DNA from: Polaribacter sargassicola
GTDB lineage: Bacteria > Bacteroidota > Bacteroidia > Flavobacteriales > Flavobacteriaceae
Assembly: GCF_021991835.1 (NCBI RefSeq)
Contig: NZ_JAHDAU010000001.1
Coordinates: 1 to 64,000 of the forward strand
DNA length: 64,000 bases
Direction of reading: 5' to 3'
A program made the translations under genes and the position numbers. Shown here one piece after another: positions 35,750 to 44,655 of this stretch. Every line of letters starts with the position of its first letter. Positions within the stretch are counted from its first letter, which is position 1. The notes under the pieces were generated by a model. That model saw only the letters and a program-made list of their open reading frames with translations, searched no databases and was not told the DNA's origin.

Positions 35750-38092
35750 ATGAAAAAAATCTCATTTTTTTTATTCTTGTTTGCCAGTTTACTTGCAAAC
35801 GCCCAATCACTTACATTAAAAGGAAAAGTGATAGATGAAAATAATACTTCTTTACCAGGTGCAACTATTTTGGTAAAAGAAAACAACAAAGGTACTTCTA
35901 CTGATTTTAATGGAAATTTCAGCATAAATTTAGAAAAAGGAACCTATACAATTCAGGTTTCTTTTATTGGCTACACAACCGTTTCTAAAGAAATTACTTT
36001 AGTACAAAACAAAGAAATAAACTTTGTTTTAAATTCTAATGAAAATGTTTTGGAAGAAGTGTTGGTTTCTGCTGTTCGTGTAAACGCAGATGTACCAGTT
36101 ACGTTTTCTAACCTATCCAAAAAAGAAATTGCAACGCGTAATTTAGGGCAAGACATACCTGTTTTACTAAATTATTTACCTTCTGTAGTTTCATCTACAG
36201 ATGCGGGTGCAGGTGTTGGGTATACATATATGAGTGTACGTGGCTCTAACGGAGAAAGAATTAATGTAACCGTTAACGGAATACCTTATAACGATGCAGA
36301 AAGCCATGGTTCTTTTTGGGTAAATTTAGGTGACTTTGCTTCTTCTACAGAAAACCTACAATTGCAACGTGGTGTTGGTACCTCTACAAACGGTTCTGGT
36401 GCTTTTGGTGCAAGTTTAAACATTTTAACAGATGCTGTTGCAGAAGAAGCCGGAGGAGAAATTTCTAACTCATTCGGTTCTTACAACACTAAAAAACATA
36501 CTGTAAAATTTACTACTGGTAAAATTAACGATCATATAGAAATTGCAGGGCGTTTGTCTAAAATTTCTTCGGATGGTTATGTAGACAGAGCTTTTTCTGA
36601 TATAAAATCTTATTATTTACAAGGTAGTTATACTGATGAAAATACCTTAATAAAAGCGGTAACTTTTGGTGGTAAAGAAGTTACATACCAAGCTTGGTAC
36701 GGTTTAACTGCAGAAGAATTAGAAGAAGACAGAAGACAAAACCCGTATACTTATGAAAACGAAGTTGATGATTACGGACAAAACCATTATCAATTACACT
36801 GGAATGAAAAATTAAACGATAATTGGTCTACAAACTTAGGTTTAAACTACACAAAAGGATCTGGATTTTTTGAGCAATACAAAGCAGAAGAAGATGCTGC
36901 AGACTTTAACAACTTAATTGTTGATGGTTCTGATGTTATTGTAAGACGTTGGTTAGACAACGATTTTTATGTAGTAAACTTTAATGCAAATTACAAATCA
37001 GAAAAACTAAATTTAATTTCTGGAATTTCTTATTCTGATTATTCTGGAGATCATTTTGGTGAAGTTATTTGGGGATCTGATTTGGCAGAAAATGTAAGTA
37101 TTAGAGATCAATATTATTTTTCTGATGCTAAAAAAACAGACTTTTCTATCTTTACAAAAGCAACTTTTGATATTAGCGAAAAACTATCTGGTTACGCAGA
37201 TATTCAGGGGCGTTTTGTAGGTTATCAAACACAAGGTTTAACTTCTGATAGAGATGCTATTGATGTAGATGCTAACTTCAATTTTTTCAATCCAAAGGTT
37301 GGTTTATCATACAAAATTAACGACGATAATAATTTATACACTTCTTTTGCTGTTGCTAACAGAGAACCTAATAGAAACGATTTTGAAGGCGGGGTTACAA
37401 CTCATGAAACTTTAAATGATTTAGAATTTGGATGGAGATTAAAATCTGAAAACTTTAAATTAAACACCAATGTTTATTATATGAATTATAAAAATCAATT
37501 GGTGTTAACAGGTGCTTTAGATGATGTTGGTGCACCAGTAAGAGCAACCTCTGGAGATAGTTATCGTTTAGGTTTAGAAATTGATGCAGATATTACTATT
37601 TCTAATCAATTATCAATAAAACCAAATGCTGCTTTTAGTTCTAATAAAAATAGAGATTTTTATTCTCAAATTGATGGAACTTTACAAAATTTAGGAAATA
37701 CAGATTTATCTTTTTCTCCGGATATTGTTGCAGGAAACTTATTTATTTATACGCCTGTACAAAACCTACAATTTACTATCTTATCTAAATATGTTGGCAA
37801 ACAATTTATGAGTAATTTAGGAAGTAGAGTTTCTGAAAATGATGTTTTAGATAGCTTTTTTACTTCAGATTTTAATATTGTTTATCAAATTAACCCAAAT
37901 AGAATCTTTAAATCTATTGTATTTACAGCTTTGATTAATAACATCTTTAACACAGAATATGTAGACAGAGGTTATTATGGTACTTATGATGATACTTGGT
38001 CTGTAGCTGGAGAAACTACAACATTAGATTACGCTGGTTATTACCCACAAGCAACAACAAACTTTTTAGTAGGTGTTACTTTAAAATTTTAA
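35750..38092 (+). CDS. TonB-dependent outer-membrane receptor under TPP control (probable thiamine receptor)
   Basis: A 780-residue outer-membrane transporter: signal peptide (1-19), a CarboxypepD_reg-like domain (about 22-100; LKGKVIDENNTSLPGATILV), a plug domain (about 110-230, VSVRGSNGERINVTVNGIPYNDAESHGSFWVNLGDFASS) and a 22-strand barrel ending YYPQATTNFLVGVTLKF. The TPP riboswitch in its leader predicts repression when thiamine pyrophosphate is plentiful, hence uptake of thiamine or a precursor. No inner-membrane thiamine transporter follows; pnuC at 32902 is on the same strand but lacks the riboswitch. Family assignment is firm, ligand is inference. Confidence 0.88.
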   Translation: MKKISFFLFLFASLLANAQSLTLKGKVIDENNTSLPGATILVKENNKGTSTDFNGNFSINLEKGTYTIQVSFIGYTTVSKEITLVQNKEINFVLNSNENVLEEVLVSAVRVNADVPVTFSNLSKKEIATRNLGQDIPVLLNYLPSVVSSTDAGAGVGYTYMSVRGSNGERINVTVNGIPYNDAESHGSFWVNLGDFASSTENLQLQRGVGTSTNGSGAFGASLNILTDAVAEEAGGEISNSFGSYNTKKHTVKFTTGKINDHIEIAGRLSKISSDGYVDRAFSDIKSYYLQGSYTDENTLIKAVTFGGKEVTYQAWYGLTAEELEEDRRQNPYTYENEVDDYGQNHYQLHWNEKLNDNWSTNLGLNYTKGSGFFEQYKAEEDAADFNNLIVDGSDVIVRRWLDNDFYVVNFNANYKSEKLNLISGISYSDYSGDHFGEVIWGSDLAENVSIRDQYYFSDAKKTDFSIFTKATFDISEKLSGYADIQGRFVGYQTQGLTSDRDAIDVDANFNFFNPKVGLSYKINDDNNLYTSFAVANREPNRNDFEGGVTTHETLNDLEFGWRLKSENFKLNTNVYYMNYKNQLVLTGALDDVGAPVRATSGDSYRLGLEIDADITISNQLSIKPNAAFSSNKNRDFYSQIDGTLQNLGNTDLSFSPDIVAGNLFIYTPVQNLQFTILSKYVGKQFMSNLGSRVSENDVLDSFFTSDFNIVYQINPNRIFKSIVFTALINNIFNTEYVDRGYYGTYDDTWSVAGETTTLDYAGYYPQATTNFLVGVTLKF

Positions 38093-38118
38093 AAACTTAA
38101 TGATTAGAAAAAGGAAGA

Positions 38119-38147
38119 AATCTCAGGTGTAAAACTTGAGGTTTTTT
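38119..38147 (+). terminator. Probable terminator after the TonB receptor gene
   Basis: ATCTCA (38120-38125) pairs with TGAGGT (38137-38142, one G-U) and a T-run follows. A weak but well-placed hairpin. Confidence 0.5.
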
Positions 38148-38176
38148 CATTTTTATAGACATTTCTTATTACAACT

Positions 38177-38231
38177 ATAAGTTAAGTATATCTTATACAA
38201 GCAAATATTTTTATTACTTTTCTTAACTTAT
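38177..38231. repeat. Ten-base inverted repeat upstream of lipoprotein gene
   Basis: ATAAGTTAAG (38177-38186) and CTTAACTTAT (38222-38231) are perfect complements, 35 bases apart, just ahead of the gene at 38257. It may be regulatory or chance in this AT-rich DNA. Confidence 0.35.
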
Positions 38232-38256
38232 CGGAAATCAAAAAAACATAATAATT

Positions 38257-39072
38257 ATGAAATTTTTAAAATTTATCGCACTTATTTTGTCTTTAACATT
38301 TATAATAAGTTGTAAAAAAAGTAAAGAAGAGGCATCTAAAGAAATAAGCACACAAATTGATTCTGTTAGTAAAAAATCTAAAATTTATTTAACACCTCTA
38401 ACGGATTCTCCTTCTTATTCGGATGCTAAATTGACACTAAACACTCCTAAAACCATTAACTTTAATGAAGAGGATGATTTTAGTTTTAATTTTAAGCTAG
38501 AAAACTACACACTTGGTGATCAAACAAATAGTAATAACACAGAAAAATTAGCAAATTCTAATAAAGGACAACACATCCATTTTATATTAGACAATCAACC
38601 TTATTCTGCTCATTATGAATCAAACATAAAAAAGGAAATACCAGCAGGAACACATCATTTAGTCGCTTTTTTAAGTAGATCTTATCATGAATCTGTTAAA
38701 AACGACAATTCTATGGTAGTAAGAAAATTAGTTGTTGGAGAAAATGCAACAGATAGTTTAAATATTGATATTGATGCACCAACATTAATCTATAGTAGAC
38801 CAAAAGGCACATACACAGGTAAAGATACAGAAAGTATACTTTTAGATTTCTTTGTTTTAAATACCGAATTATCAGAAACTGGTAATAAAGTAATAGCTAC
38901 TATTAATGGCGAAGAATTTACCATAACAGAATGGATTCCTCATGTTATCTCTGGTTTAGAGATGGGAGAAGTTACCATAAAATTAAAATTAGTTGATGCA
39001 GAAGGAAATGTTATACCTGGGCCTTTTAACACTGTTGAACGTAAAATAATGTTAAAACCTACTGATAAATAA
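38257..39072 (+). CDS. Lipoprotein of unknown function
   Basis: A 271-residue lipoprotein (signal MKFLKFIALILSLTFIISC). The mature part has two beta-rich halves, with a histidine-containing stretch GQHIHFILDNQPYSAHYES and GTHHLVAFLSRSYHES in the first; the second half looks like an Ig-like fold (GLEMGEVTIKLKLVDAEGNVI). The HIHF/THH pattern could bind a metal, but I do not recognise an annotated family. It is flanked by terminators and stands alone. Confidence 0.65.
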   Translation: MKFLKFIALILSLTFIISCKKSKEEASKEISTQIDSVSKKSKIYLTPLTDSPSYSDAKLTLNTPKTINFNEEDDFSFNFKLENYTLGDQTNSNNTEKLANSNKGQHIHFILDNQPYSAHYESNIKKEIPAGTHHLVAFLSRSYHESVKNDNSMVVRKLVVGENATDSLNIDIDAPTLIYSRPKGTYTGKDTESILLDFFVLNTELSETGNKVIATINGEEFTITEWIPHVISGLEMGEVTIKLKLVDAEGNVIPGPFNTVERKIMLKPTDK

Positions 39073-39140
39073 AAATCTATTAAAAAGAGAGTATCAACTT
39101 ATAATTTTTGTTGCTTATTTTCTAATATTTTAATTAGATA

Positions 39141-39182
39141 AAAAACAAGTCTCAAGTATAAAAACTTGGGACTTTTTGTTTA
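39141..39182 (+). terminator. Terminator after the lipoprotein gene
   Basis: AAGTCTCAAGT (39147-39157) pairs with ACTTGGGACTT (39164-39174) with one G-U pair, then a T-run. Confidence 0.8.
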
Positions 39183-39258
39183 ATTTTTAATCACAAATAA
39201 CTAAAATCAGAAAACACCTTTCTTAAAAACTTAATTTTATTATTTTTACCTAAAAAAG

Positions 39259-40647
39259 ATGCTATTTAACTCAATTGATTTTGCAATTTTTTTACCTATT
39301 GTCTTTGTGCTTTATTGGTTTATTACCAATAAAAATCTTAAACTTCAAAATTTTTTAATTGTAGTTGCTAGTTACCTTTTTTATGGTTGGTGGGATTGGA
39401 AATTTTTATCACTAATTCTGTTTAGTACACTAGTAGATTACTCTATCGGTAGAGGACTTTTAAACCAAGAAAATGCTTCTAAAAGAAAAGTTTTATTATG
39501 GCTTAGCATCGTTGTAAATCTAGGTTTTTTAGGTTTTTTTAAGTATTACAACTTCTTTATAGACAACTTTACAGCTGCTTTTACTTTTTTTGGAATGAAT
39601 ATAAAAGCAAGTTCTTTAAATATTGTTTTACCTGTGGGTATTAGTTTTTATACATTTCAAACATTAAGTTATTCTATAGATGTTTATAAAAGAAAGCTAG
39701 AGCCTACTAAAGATTTTATTGCATTTGCTGCCTTTGTTAGTTTTTTTCCGCAATTAGTTGCAGGTCCTATTGAAAGAGCAACCAATCTTATTCCACAAAT
39801 TTTAAATAAAAGAAAATTTGATAAAATTGAATTTATAAATGGAATTAAATTAATTATCTACGGTTTTTTTCTTAAAATATTTATAGCAGACACCCTTGCT
39901 CCTATTGTAAATGATATTTTTAATAATTACGAAAATGTATCAGGAGGAACATTAATACTCGGTGCTATATTTTTCTCTTTTCAAATCTATGGAGACTTTG
40001 GTGGTTATTCTAAAATAGCAAGAGGAACATCTATGCTTTTTGGCTTTAACTTAATGGAAAACTTTAATTTCCCTTATTTTTCTAGAAATATTGGTGAGTT
40101 TTGGCGACGTTGGCACATCTCTTTAAACACCTGGTTTAGAGATTACTTATACATCCCTTTAGGTGGTTCTAGAAAAGGAAAATACAGGTCTTTATTAAAC
40201 ATTTCTATCATTTTTCTAGTTTCTGGTTTTTGGCATGGTGCAAACTGGACTTTTATTGTTTGGGGAGCATTGCATTCGCTGCTTTTTATTCCTATCTTTT
40301 TATCAAACAACAACAGAAAATATTTAGGGCCTTTTAAATTTGATAAATTAAATTTTGATAAACTTAGACAACTATTCGGTATTTTATCAACCTATATATT
40401 AGTAACATTTGCTTGGATTTTCTTTAGATCAGACACAATAACAGATGCGGTAAAATACATTCAAAAAATCAATTTTAATTTCGATAATTATCTTGGTTTT
40501 CTTTGGATAATTTTAATTGGTGTAATTGTAGATATATTAATACAGTTTCCTAAATATAATAAATTATTATATCCTTTAATGATAGGTGCATTTATTGCGG
40601 CAGCTTTTTCTAGCACCAAATCAGAATTTATTTATTTTCAATTCTAA
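39259..40647 (+). CDS. MBOAT-family O-acyltransferase (AlgI/DltB/PatA-like)
   Basis: A 462-residue polytopic inner-membrane protein with the MBOAT core: FWRRWHISLNTWFRDYLYIPLGGS and SGFWHGANWTFIVWG, in which His326 is the catalytic histidine. Such proteins move an acyl group across the membrane for O-acetylation of polysaccharide or peptidoglycan. The next gene, 6 bases away, is an SGNH-like partner, the usual two-component arrangement (AlgI with AlgX/J, PatA with PatB). Substrate unknown because no polysaccharide genes are adjacent. Confidence 0.9.
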   Translation: MLFNSIDFAIFLPIVFVLYWFITNKNLKLQNFLIVVASYLFYGWWDWKFLSLILFSTLVDYSIGRGLLNQENASKRKVLLWLSIVVNLGFLGFFKYYNFFIDNFTAAFTFFGMNIKASSLNIVLPVGISFYTFQTLSYSIDVYKRKLEPTKDFIAFAAFVSFFPQLVAGPIERATNLIPQILNKRKFDKIEFINGIKLIIYGFFLKIFIADTLAPIVNDIFNNYENVSGGTLILGAIFFSFQIYGDFGGYSKIARGTSMLFGFNLMENFNFPYFSRNIGEFWRRWHISLNTWFRDYLYIPLGGSRKGKYRSLLNISIIFLVSGFWHGANWTFIVWGALHSLLFIPIFLSNNNRKYLGPFKFDKLNFDKLRQLFGILSTYILVTFAWIFFRSDTITDAVKYIQKINFNFDNYLGFLWIILIGVIVDILIQFPKYNKLLYPLMIGAFIAAAFSSTKSEFIYFQF

Positions 40648-40653
40648 AAAACG

Positions 40654-41520
40654 ATGAAAAAATTTATATTAAATACTTTCTTAATACTTATTTCTTTTAT
40701 TCTTTCTTTTGAATTGATTGCCAATCTTTCTTCTAAAGACAATGTACTTAGGGTTACAACTGATACTTTTTCTGTTAGCACCTCATCTATTAATAAAAAT
40801 ATAAAAGATGATGTTTATTTTCTTGGTGATAGTTATGCAAGCACAGCTTATGCTAAAGAAAGTTATCCTATTTTATTTAGAGATTATTTTAAATCTAGAG
40901 GTTATAACTTTATAGATTTAACAAAATCTTCTACAGAATTGGTAGATCATAAAATTGTTTTAGATTCAATTGGCAAACTAAATCCTAAATTTATAATTTA
41001 CTTTTATAATATTAGTGATATTATTTCTCGCACTCAAAACTTACCTCCAATAACACAAAAATCAGTTGTAAAGAATGATGAAAAAGCTACAGAAACCAAT
41101 AAAATTCATGTAAAAAATATTATCAAAAACTCTGCTTCTCTTCTATTTTTTAAAGAAAGTATCCAGTATTTATCGTTAACATTTACAGGTAAATTTTATC
41201 CTGGCACAACTGCATATAATTTTCCTAAAGATAATTTAAAAGACAAAGAATACTTAAAAAATTACTTTAATTCTATTAATGCAGAAAATGTTTTCATTTT
41301 TGTAAACACACCTTTTACTGCTGGCGGAAGTCCAAAAAACTGGGAACAATATCAAATGTTTAAAGAATTTAGTAAAGACGCCAATTATCATTTAATTCAA
41401 TCTGTAGATATTATTAATGATGCTAAATATGCAGAATCTTTTAGAAATAGTCATCCAAACCAAGAAGCTATCAAAATTATAGCATCTACACTTATTAAAG
41501 AATTTGACAAAATAAAATAA
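40654..41520 (+). CDS. SGNH-hydrolase-like partner of the MBOAT acyltransferase
   Basis: A 288-residue protein with one N-terminal hydrophobic anchor (residues 5-23) and a periplasmic domain. FLGDSYAS (Ser60) is the SGNH block I, and SHPNQEA (His267) the block V histidine. The position three residues before that histidine, normally aspartate, is arginine here (RNSH), so the catalytic triad may be incomplete or rearranged. It would transfer acetyl from the MBOAT protein to a sugar in the periplasm. A strong terminator follows. Confidence 0.7.
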   Translation: MKKFILNTFLILISFILSFELIANLSSKDNVLRVTTDTFSVSTSSINKNIKDDVYFLGDSYASTAYAKESYPILFRDYFKSRGYNFIDLTKSSTELVDHKIVLDSIGKLNPKFIIYFYNISDIISRTQNLPPITQKSVVKNDEKATETNKIHVKNIIKNSASLLFFKESIQYLSLTFTGKFYPGTTAYNFPKDNLKDKEYLKNYFNSINAENVFIFVNTPFTAGGSPKNWEQYQMFKEFSKDANYHLIQSVDIINDAKYAESFRNSHPNQEAIKIIASTLIKEFDKIK

Positions 41521-41541
41521 TTAAAATAACTTCATAAAAAC

Positions 41542-41576
41542 AAAAAAACTCAAGCTTAGGCTTGAGTTTTTTGTTT
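41542..41576 (+). terminator. Terminator after the MBOAT/SGNH pair
   Basis: CTCAAGC (41549-41555) and GCTTGAG (41560-41566), with A-run and T-run flanks. Nearly identical to the terminator at 43796-43836. Confidence 0.92.
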
Positions 41577-41621
41577 TTAAACAACTGATAATGAAATAGG
41601 TAAAATACCTATATATTGGTA

Positions 41622-41652
41622 TTGACAATGCTAATAAAACCATATAACTTTG
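41622..41652 (+). promoter_or_regulatory. Promoter of the M13 metallopeptidase gene
   Basis: TTG at 41622-41624 and TAACTTTG at 41645-41652, 20 bases apart, are a full match to the flavobacterial consensus. Confidence 0.7.
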
Positions 41653-41709
41653 ACAAATAGCATTATAGAAATTAAAAAAGAACATTAACCAATATTAAAA
41701 CTAACGAGT

Positions 41710-43752
41710 ATGAAATCAAAATTTGTAATTAAAATTTTACCTCTGTTTTTATTGATTATCATAATCAGTTGTAAAAATAATATTAAAGAAAAGAAAGAAA
41801 CGCCACTTGCCTCTGGAGTGTTAACAGAATATATGGATACTTCTGTAAAACCAGGTGATAACTTTACATCTTATGTAAATGGCACTTGGATGAAAAATAC
41901 TGAAATCCCTTCGGATAAATCAGCATACGGTATTGGATATATTTTATATGAAGAATCAGAAAATCATATCAAAGAAATTATAGAAGAATCTGCCTCTAAA
42001 GAATATAAAAAAGATTCTGATGAACAAAAAGTAGGAGACCTTTATAAATCCTATATGGATATTGAAACAAGAAATAAATTAGGAGTTTCTCCGTTACAAC
42101 CTCAATTTAATAAAGTCGATGCCATAAAAAATTATGATGATTTGGCCTCTTATTTTGCCTACGCTAATAAATATGGCATCAATATACCCTTTTCTTTATT
42201 TATCTATCAAGATTTTAAAAACCCTACAATTTATAGAATGTATACTTGGCAAGATGGTCTGGGACTACCAGACCGTGAATATTATTTAAAAGATGATGAA
42301 CGTTCTAAACAAATAAGAATTAAATACACTGAACATATATCTAAAATGTTTGCTTTAGCTAATTTACCTAATGCAGAAAAAGCTTCTTCAATAATAATGT
42401 CTATTGAAACCGCATTAGCAGAAAAGCACTTAAAAAAAGAAAAGACTAGAGATTTGGTTAATCTTTATAATATGTTTTCAACTGATAGCCTTTCTATTAT
42501 TATGCCTAATTATAATTGGGATACCTACCTTAATGAAGCTGGTTTAAAAAATGAAAAAAAACTTGGAGTATTAATGTTAGATTACATGAAAGCTTTAGAC
42601 AAAATCATTACATCAACAAGTATTTCTAATTGGAAAATATATTTAAAATGGCATATTCTTAATAAAAACGCTTCTAAATTAAATGACGATATATCTAATC
42701 AAAATTTTGAATTTTACAGTAAAGAACTTCGTGATATACCACAGCAAAGACCTTTATGGAGACGTGGAGTTACAATTGTTAATGATGCTTTAGGAGAAGT
42801 TGTAGGTAAAGTATATGTGAAAAAACACTTTCCACCAGAAGCAAAAAAAAGGATGGAAGCACTAGTAACAAATTTATTAAAAGCTTATGAGCAAAGTATA
42901 AAGGAACTAGATTGGATGAGTGATGATACTAAAAAAGAGGCTTTAGATAAACTGAATAAATTTATGCCTAAAATAGGATATCCAGATAAGTGGAAAACTT
43001 ATGATGTTGATATTAAAGCAGATGATCTTTTTGGTAACCTACAAAGAGCTGCTCTTATAGAATATAACAGAGCAATCTCTAAATTAGGACAACCAATTGA
43101 TAAAACAGAATGGGATATGACACCTCAAACTGTAAATGCTTATTATAACCCTACATTGAATGAAATTGTTTTTCCTGCAGCTATTTTACAACCTCCTTTT
43201 TTTGATTTAAATGTTGAAGATGCTGTTAATTATGGTGGCATAGGAGCTGTTATTGGTCATGAAATAGGACACGGTTTTGATGATATGGGAAGTACATTTG
43301 ACGGAGATGGAGCTATGCGAAACTGGTGGACAGAAAAAGATAAAGAAGAGTTTAAAAAACGGACTTCTACCTTAGTTTCTCAATATAATTCTTATGAAGC
43401 CTTGCCTGGCTTAAATGTTAATGGTGAATTTACTTTAGGGGAAAATATCGGAGACTTAGGTGGTCTTAGTATTGCTTTAAAAGCCTATAAAATATCACTA
43501 AATGGTAAAGAACCTCCTGTTATAGATGGATTTTCTGGAGAGCAAAGAGTTTTTATAGGTTGGGCTCAATCATGGAGAAGTAAATCTAGAGCTGAAGCGT
43601 TAAGAGTTCAAATAAATACAGACGAACATTCTCCTGCTAAATTTAGGGTAAATGGTGTAGTTAGAAATATTCCAGAATTTTATTCTGCTTTTAATATTCA
43701 AGAAAATGACTCTCTGTATTTGCCACCAGAAAAAAGAGTTAAAATATGGTAA
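41710..43752 (+). CDS. M13 (neprilysin/PepO-type) metallopeptidase, lipoprotein
   Basis: A 680-residue oligopeptidase. Lipoprotein signal with SC near residue 21, N-terminal M13 domain (MDTSVKPGDNFTSYVNGTWMKNTEIPSDKSAYG), zinc motif HEIGH at 517-521, the Glu ligand in ENIGDLGGLSIALKAY, and the C-terminal FRVNGVVRNIPEFYSAFNIQENDSLYLPPEKRVKIW with the final conserved tryptophan. It should cut short peptides in the envelope. It is single, bounded by its own promoter and by two near-identical terminators. Confidence 0.92.
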   Translation: MKSKFVIKILPLFLLIIIISCKNNIKEKKETPLASGVLTEYMDTSVKPGDNFTSYVNGTWMKNTEIPSDKSAYGIGYILYEESENHIKEIIEESASKEYKKDSDEQKVGDLYKSYMDIETRNKLGVSPLQPQFNKVDAIKNYDDLASYFAYANKYGINIPFSLFIYQDFKNPTIYRMYTWQDGLGLPDREYYLKDDERSKQIRIKYTEHISKMFALANLPNAEKASSIIMSIETALAEKHLKKEKTRDLVNLYNMFSTDSLSIIMPNYNWDTYLNEAGLKNEKKLGVLMLDYMKALDKIITSTSISNWKIYLKWHILNKNASKLNDDISNQNFEFYSKELRDIPQQRPLWRRGVTIVNDALGEVVGKVYVKKHFPPEAKKRMEALVTNLLKAYEQSIKELDWMSDDTKKEALDKLNKFMPKIGYPDKWKTYDVDIKADDLFGNLQRAALIEYNRAISKLGQPIDKTEWDMTPQTVNAYYNPTLNEIVFPAAILQPPFFDLNVEDAVNYGGIGAVIGHEIGHGFDDMGSTFDGDGAMRNWWTEKDKEEFKKRTSTLVSQYNSYEALPGLNVNGEFTLGENIGDLGGLSIALKAYKISLNGKEPPVIDGFSGEQRVFIGWAQSWRSKSRAEALRVQINTDEHSPAKFRVNGVVRNIPEFYSAFNIQENDSLYLPPEKRVKIW

Positions 43753-43795
43753 TCTATTAAGTAAAACATAATAAGTATTTTTAATTAACTTTCAT

Positions 43796-43836
43796 AAAAA
43801 AAACTCAAGCTTAAGCTTGAGTTTTTTTGTTTTTAA
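43796..43836 (+). terminator. Terminator after the M13 peptidase gene
   Basis: CTCAAGC (43804-43810) and GCTTGAG (43815-43821), flanked by A- and T-runs. Confidence 0.92.
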
Positions 43837-43858
43837 AATGCTAATAATCAAATATATA

Positions 43859-44073
43859 GAATACATATATATCACTTAGCTCGGACAAGCTTTAGCTTAC
43901 AAAATTGGAAAATTAAAAATAAAAGAGTTACGCAAGAAATCTGAAAACACTCTTAAAGAAAAATTTGATATTAGAGCTTTTTCATGACGTACTATATAGG
44001 TAGTGGTGCTCTAACATTTGATGTATTAGAAAACAATATTAATAATTGGATTGATGAACAAATAAAAATCTAA
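43859..44073 (+). pseudogene. Decayed 3' end of a DUF885-family gene
   Basis: Translating 43859-44073 in shifting frames gives EYIYIT, then a TAG at 43877-43879, then LGQALAYKIGKLKIKELRKK, SENTLKEKFDIRAF, then after an extra base in the T-run 43979-43982 HDVLY, then after a second extra base near 43998 GSGALTFDVLENNINNW and IDEQIKI, then TAA at 44071-44073. This matches the C-terminal end of DUF885 proteins (exported lipoprotein peptidase-like family): GQALAYKIGQL and KFDIREFHDVVLGNGA. The 5' portion is missing: the reading begins right after the M13 terminator. Confidence 0.72.
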
Positions 44074-44109
44074 TAATAAAATGCTTTAAAAAATACCTAT
44101 AAATGAGTA

Positions 44110-44140
44110 TTGTCTTCCCTTAAAATTTAATATAGCTTTG
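44110..44140 (+). promoter_or_regulatory. Promoter of the candidate small RNA
   Basis: TTG at 44110-44112 and TAGCTTTG at 44133-44140, 20 bases apart, match the consensus. The -7 box overlaps the left arm of an inverted repeat (44137-44146). Confidence 0.5.
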
Positions 44141-44195
44141 ATAACTAATGATATAAGTCATTAAAACGACATCATATCATGGGGAAGTTATCAAA
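44137..44195. repeat. Nested inverted repeat over the small-RNA start
   Basis: TTTGATAACT (44137-44146) and AGTTATCAAA (44186-44195) are perfect complements; inside, ATGATAT (44148-44154) and ATATCAT (44174-44180) pair too. The outer left arm includes the -7 box. Confidence 0.7.
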
Positions 44196-44243
44196 CCTCA
44201 CTAAATCGAAATAAAAAAGAGAGCAAAATTGCTCTCTTTTTAT
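44147..44243 (+). ncRNA. Candidate small RNA, about 97 nt
   Basis: A consensus promoter (44110-44140) and a strong terminator (44214-44243) define a short transcript in an otherwise empty region. An inner hairpin (44148-44180) is possible. The only in-frame peptide of note is 11 codons at 44179-44214 (MGKLSNLTKSK), which ends at the terminator base. No protein gene of normal size lies between. Whether it works as RNA, as a micropeptide or is a remnant cannot be decided from the sequence. Confidence 0.4.
44214..44243 (+). terminator. Terminator of the candidate small RNA
   Basis: AGAGAGCAA (44218-44226) pairs with TTGCTCTCT (44229-44237), then T-run. Confidence 0.88.
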
Positions 44244-44655
44244 CTTACTCAAATTAAGTTTCAAGTCAAAATTAATTAGTGTTTACAACCAATTAATTTA
44301 CCTAAAAGTAGATTGTTAATCAATCACTATAAAGAACTTTGTATTTTATTATAAGAAAGTATAAATAAAAAAAAGGATATCTTCTAAAACAATAAATAAA
44401 ACTTAAAAGTAATTATTTTTTTTCTATAGGTAATTACAATCTTATATCTGCTTATTCACTTTTTTGTTAAACCAATAATTTCTGTTGATATTTAAACATT
44501 AAAAACCTACTTTAGCTACCTAATGATATTTATTTATCATAAAAATATCAACTTGTTATTTTAACTAAAATCAAAGAAGGTAAATTTATTTAGCAGTATA
44601 ATTTTCTTCTTTTTGTAATCAACTATTTATTCTTTTTAACAAACAACAATTAACT
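44244..44655. other. AT-rich leader region of the NRAMP-like gene
   Basis: 412 bases without a gene. I see a small dyad GTAATTA/TAATTAC (44409-44437) and long A/T runs, but no well-supported promoter or riboswitch. Confidence 0.3.
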
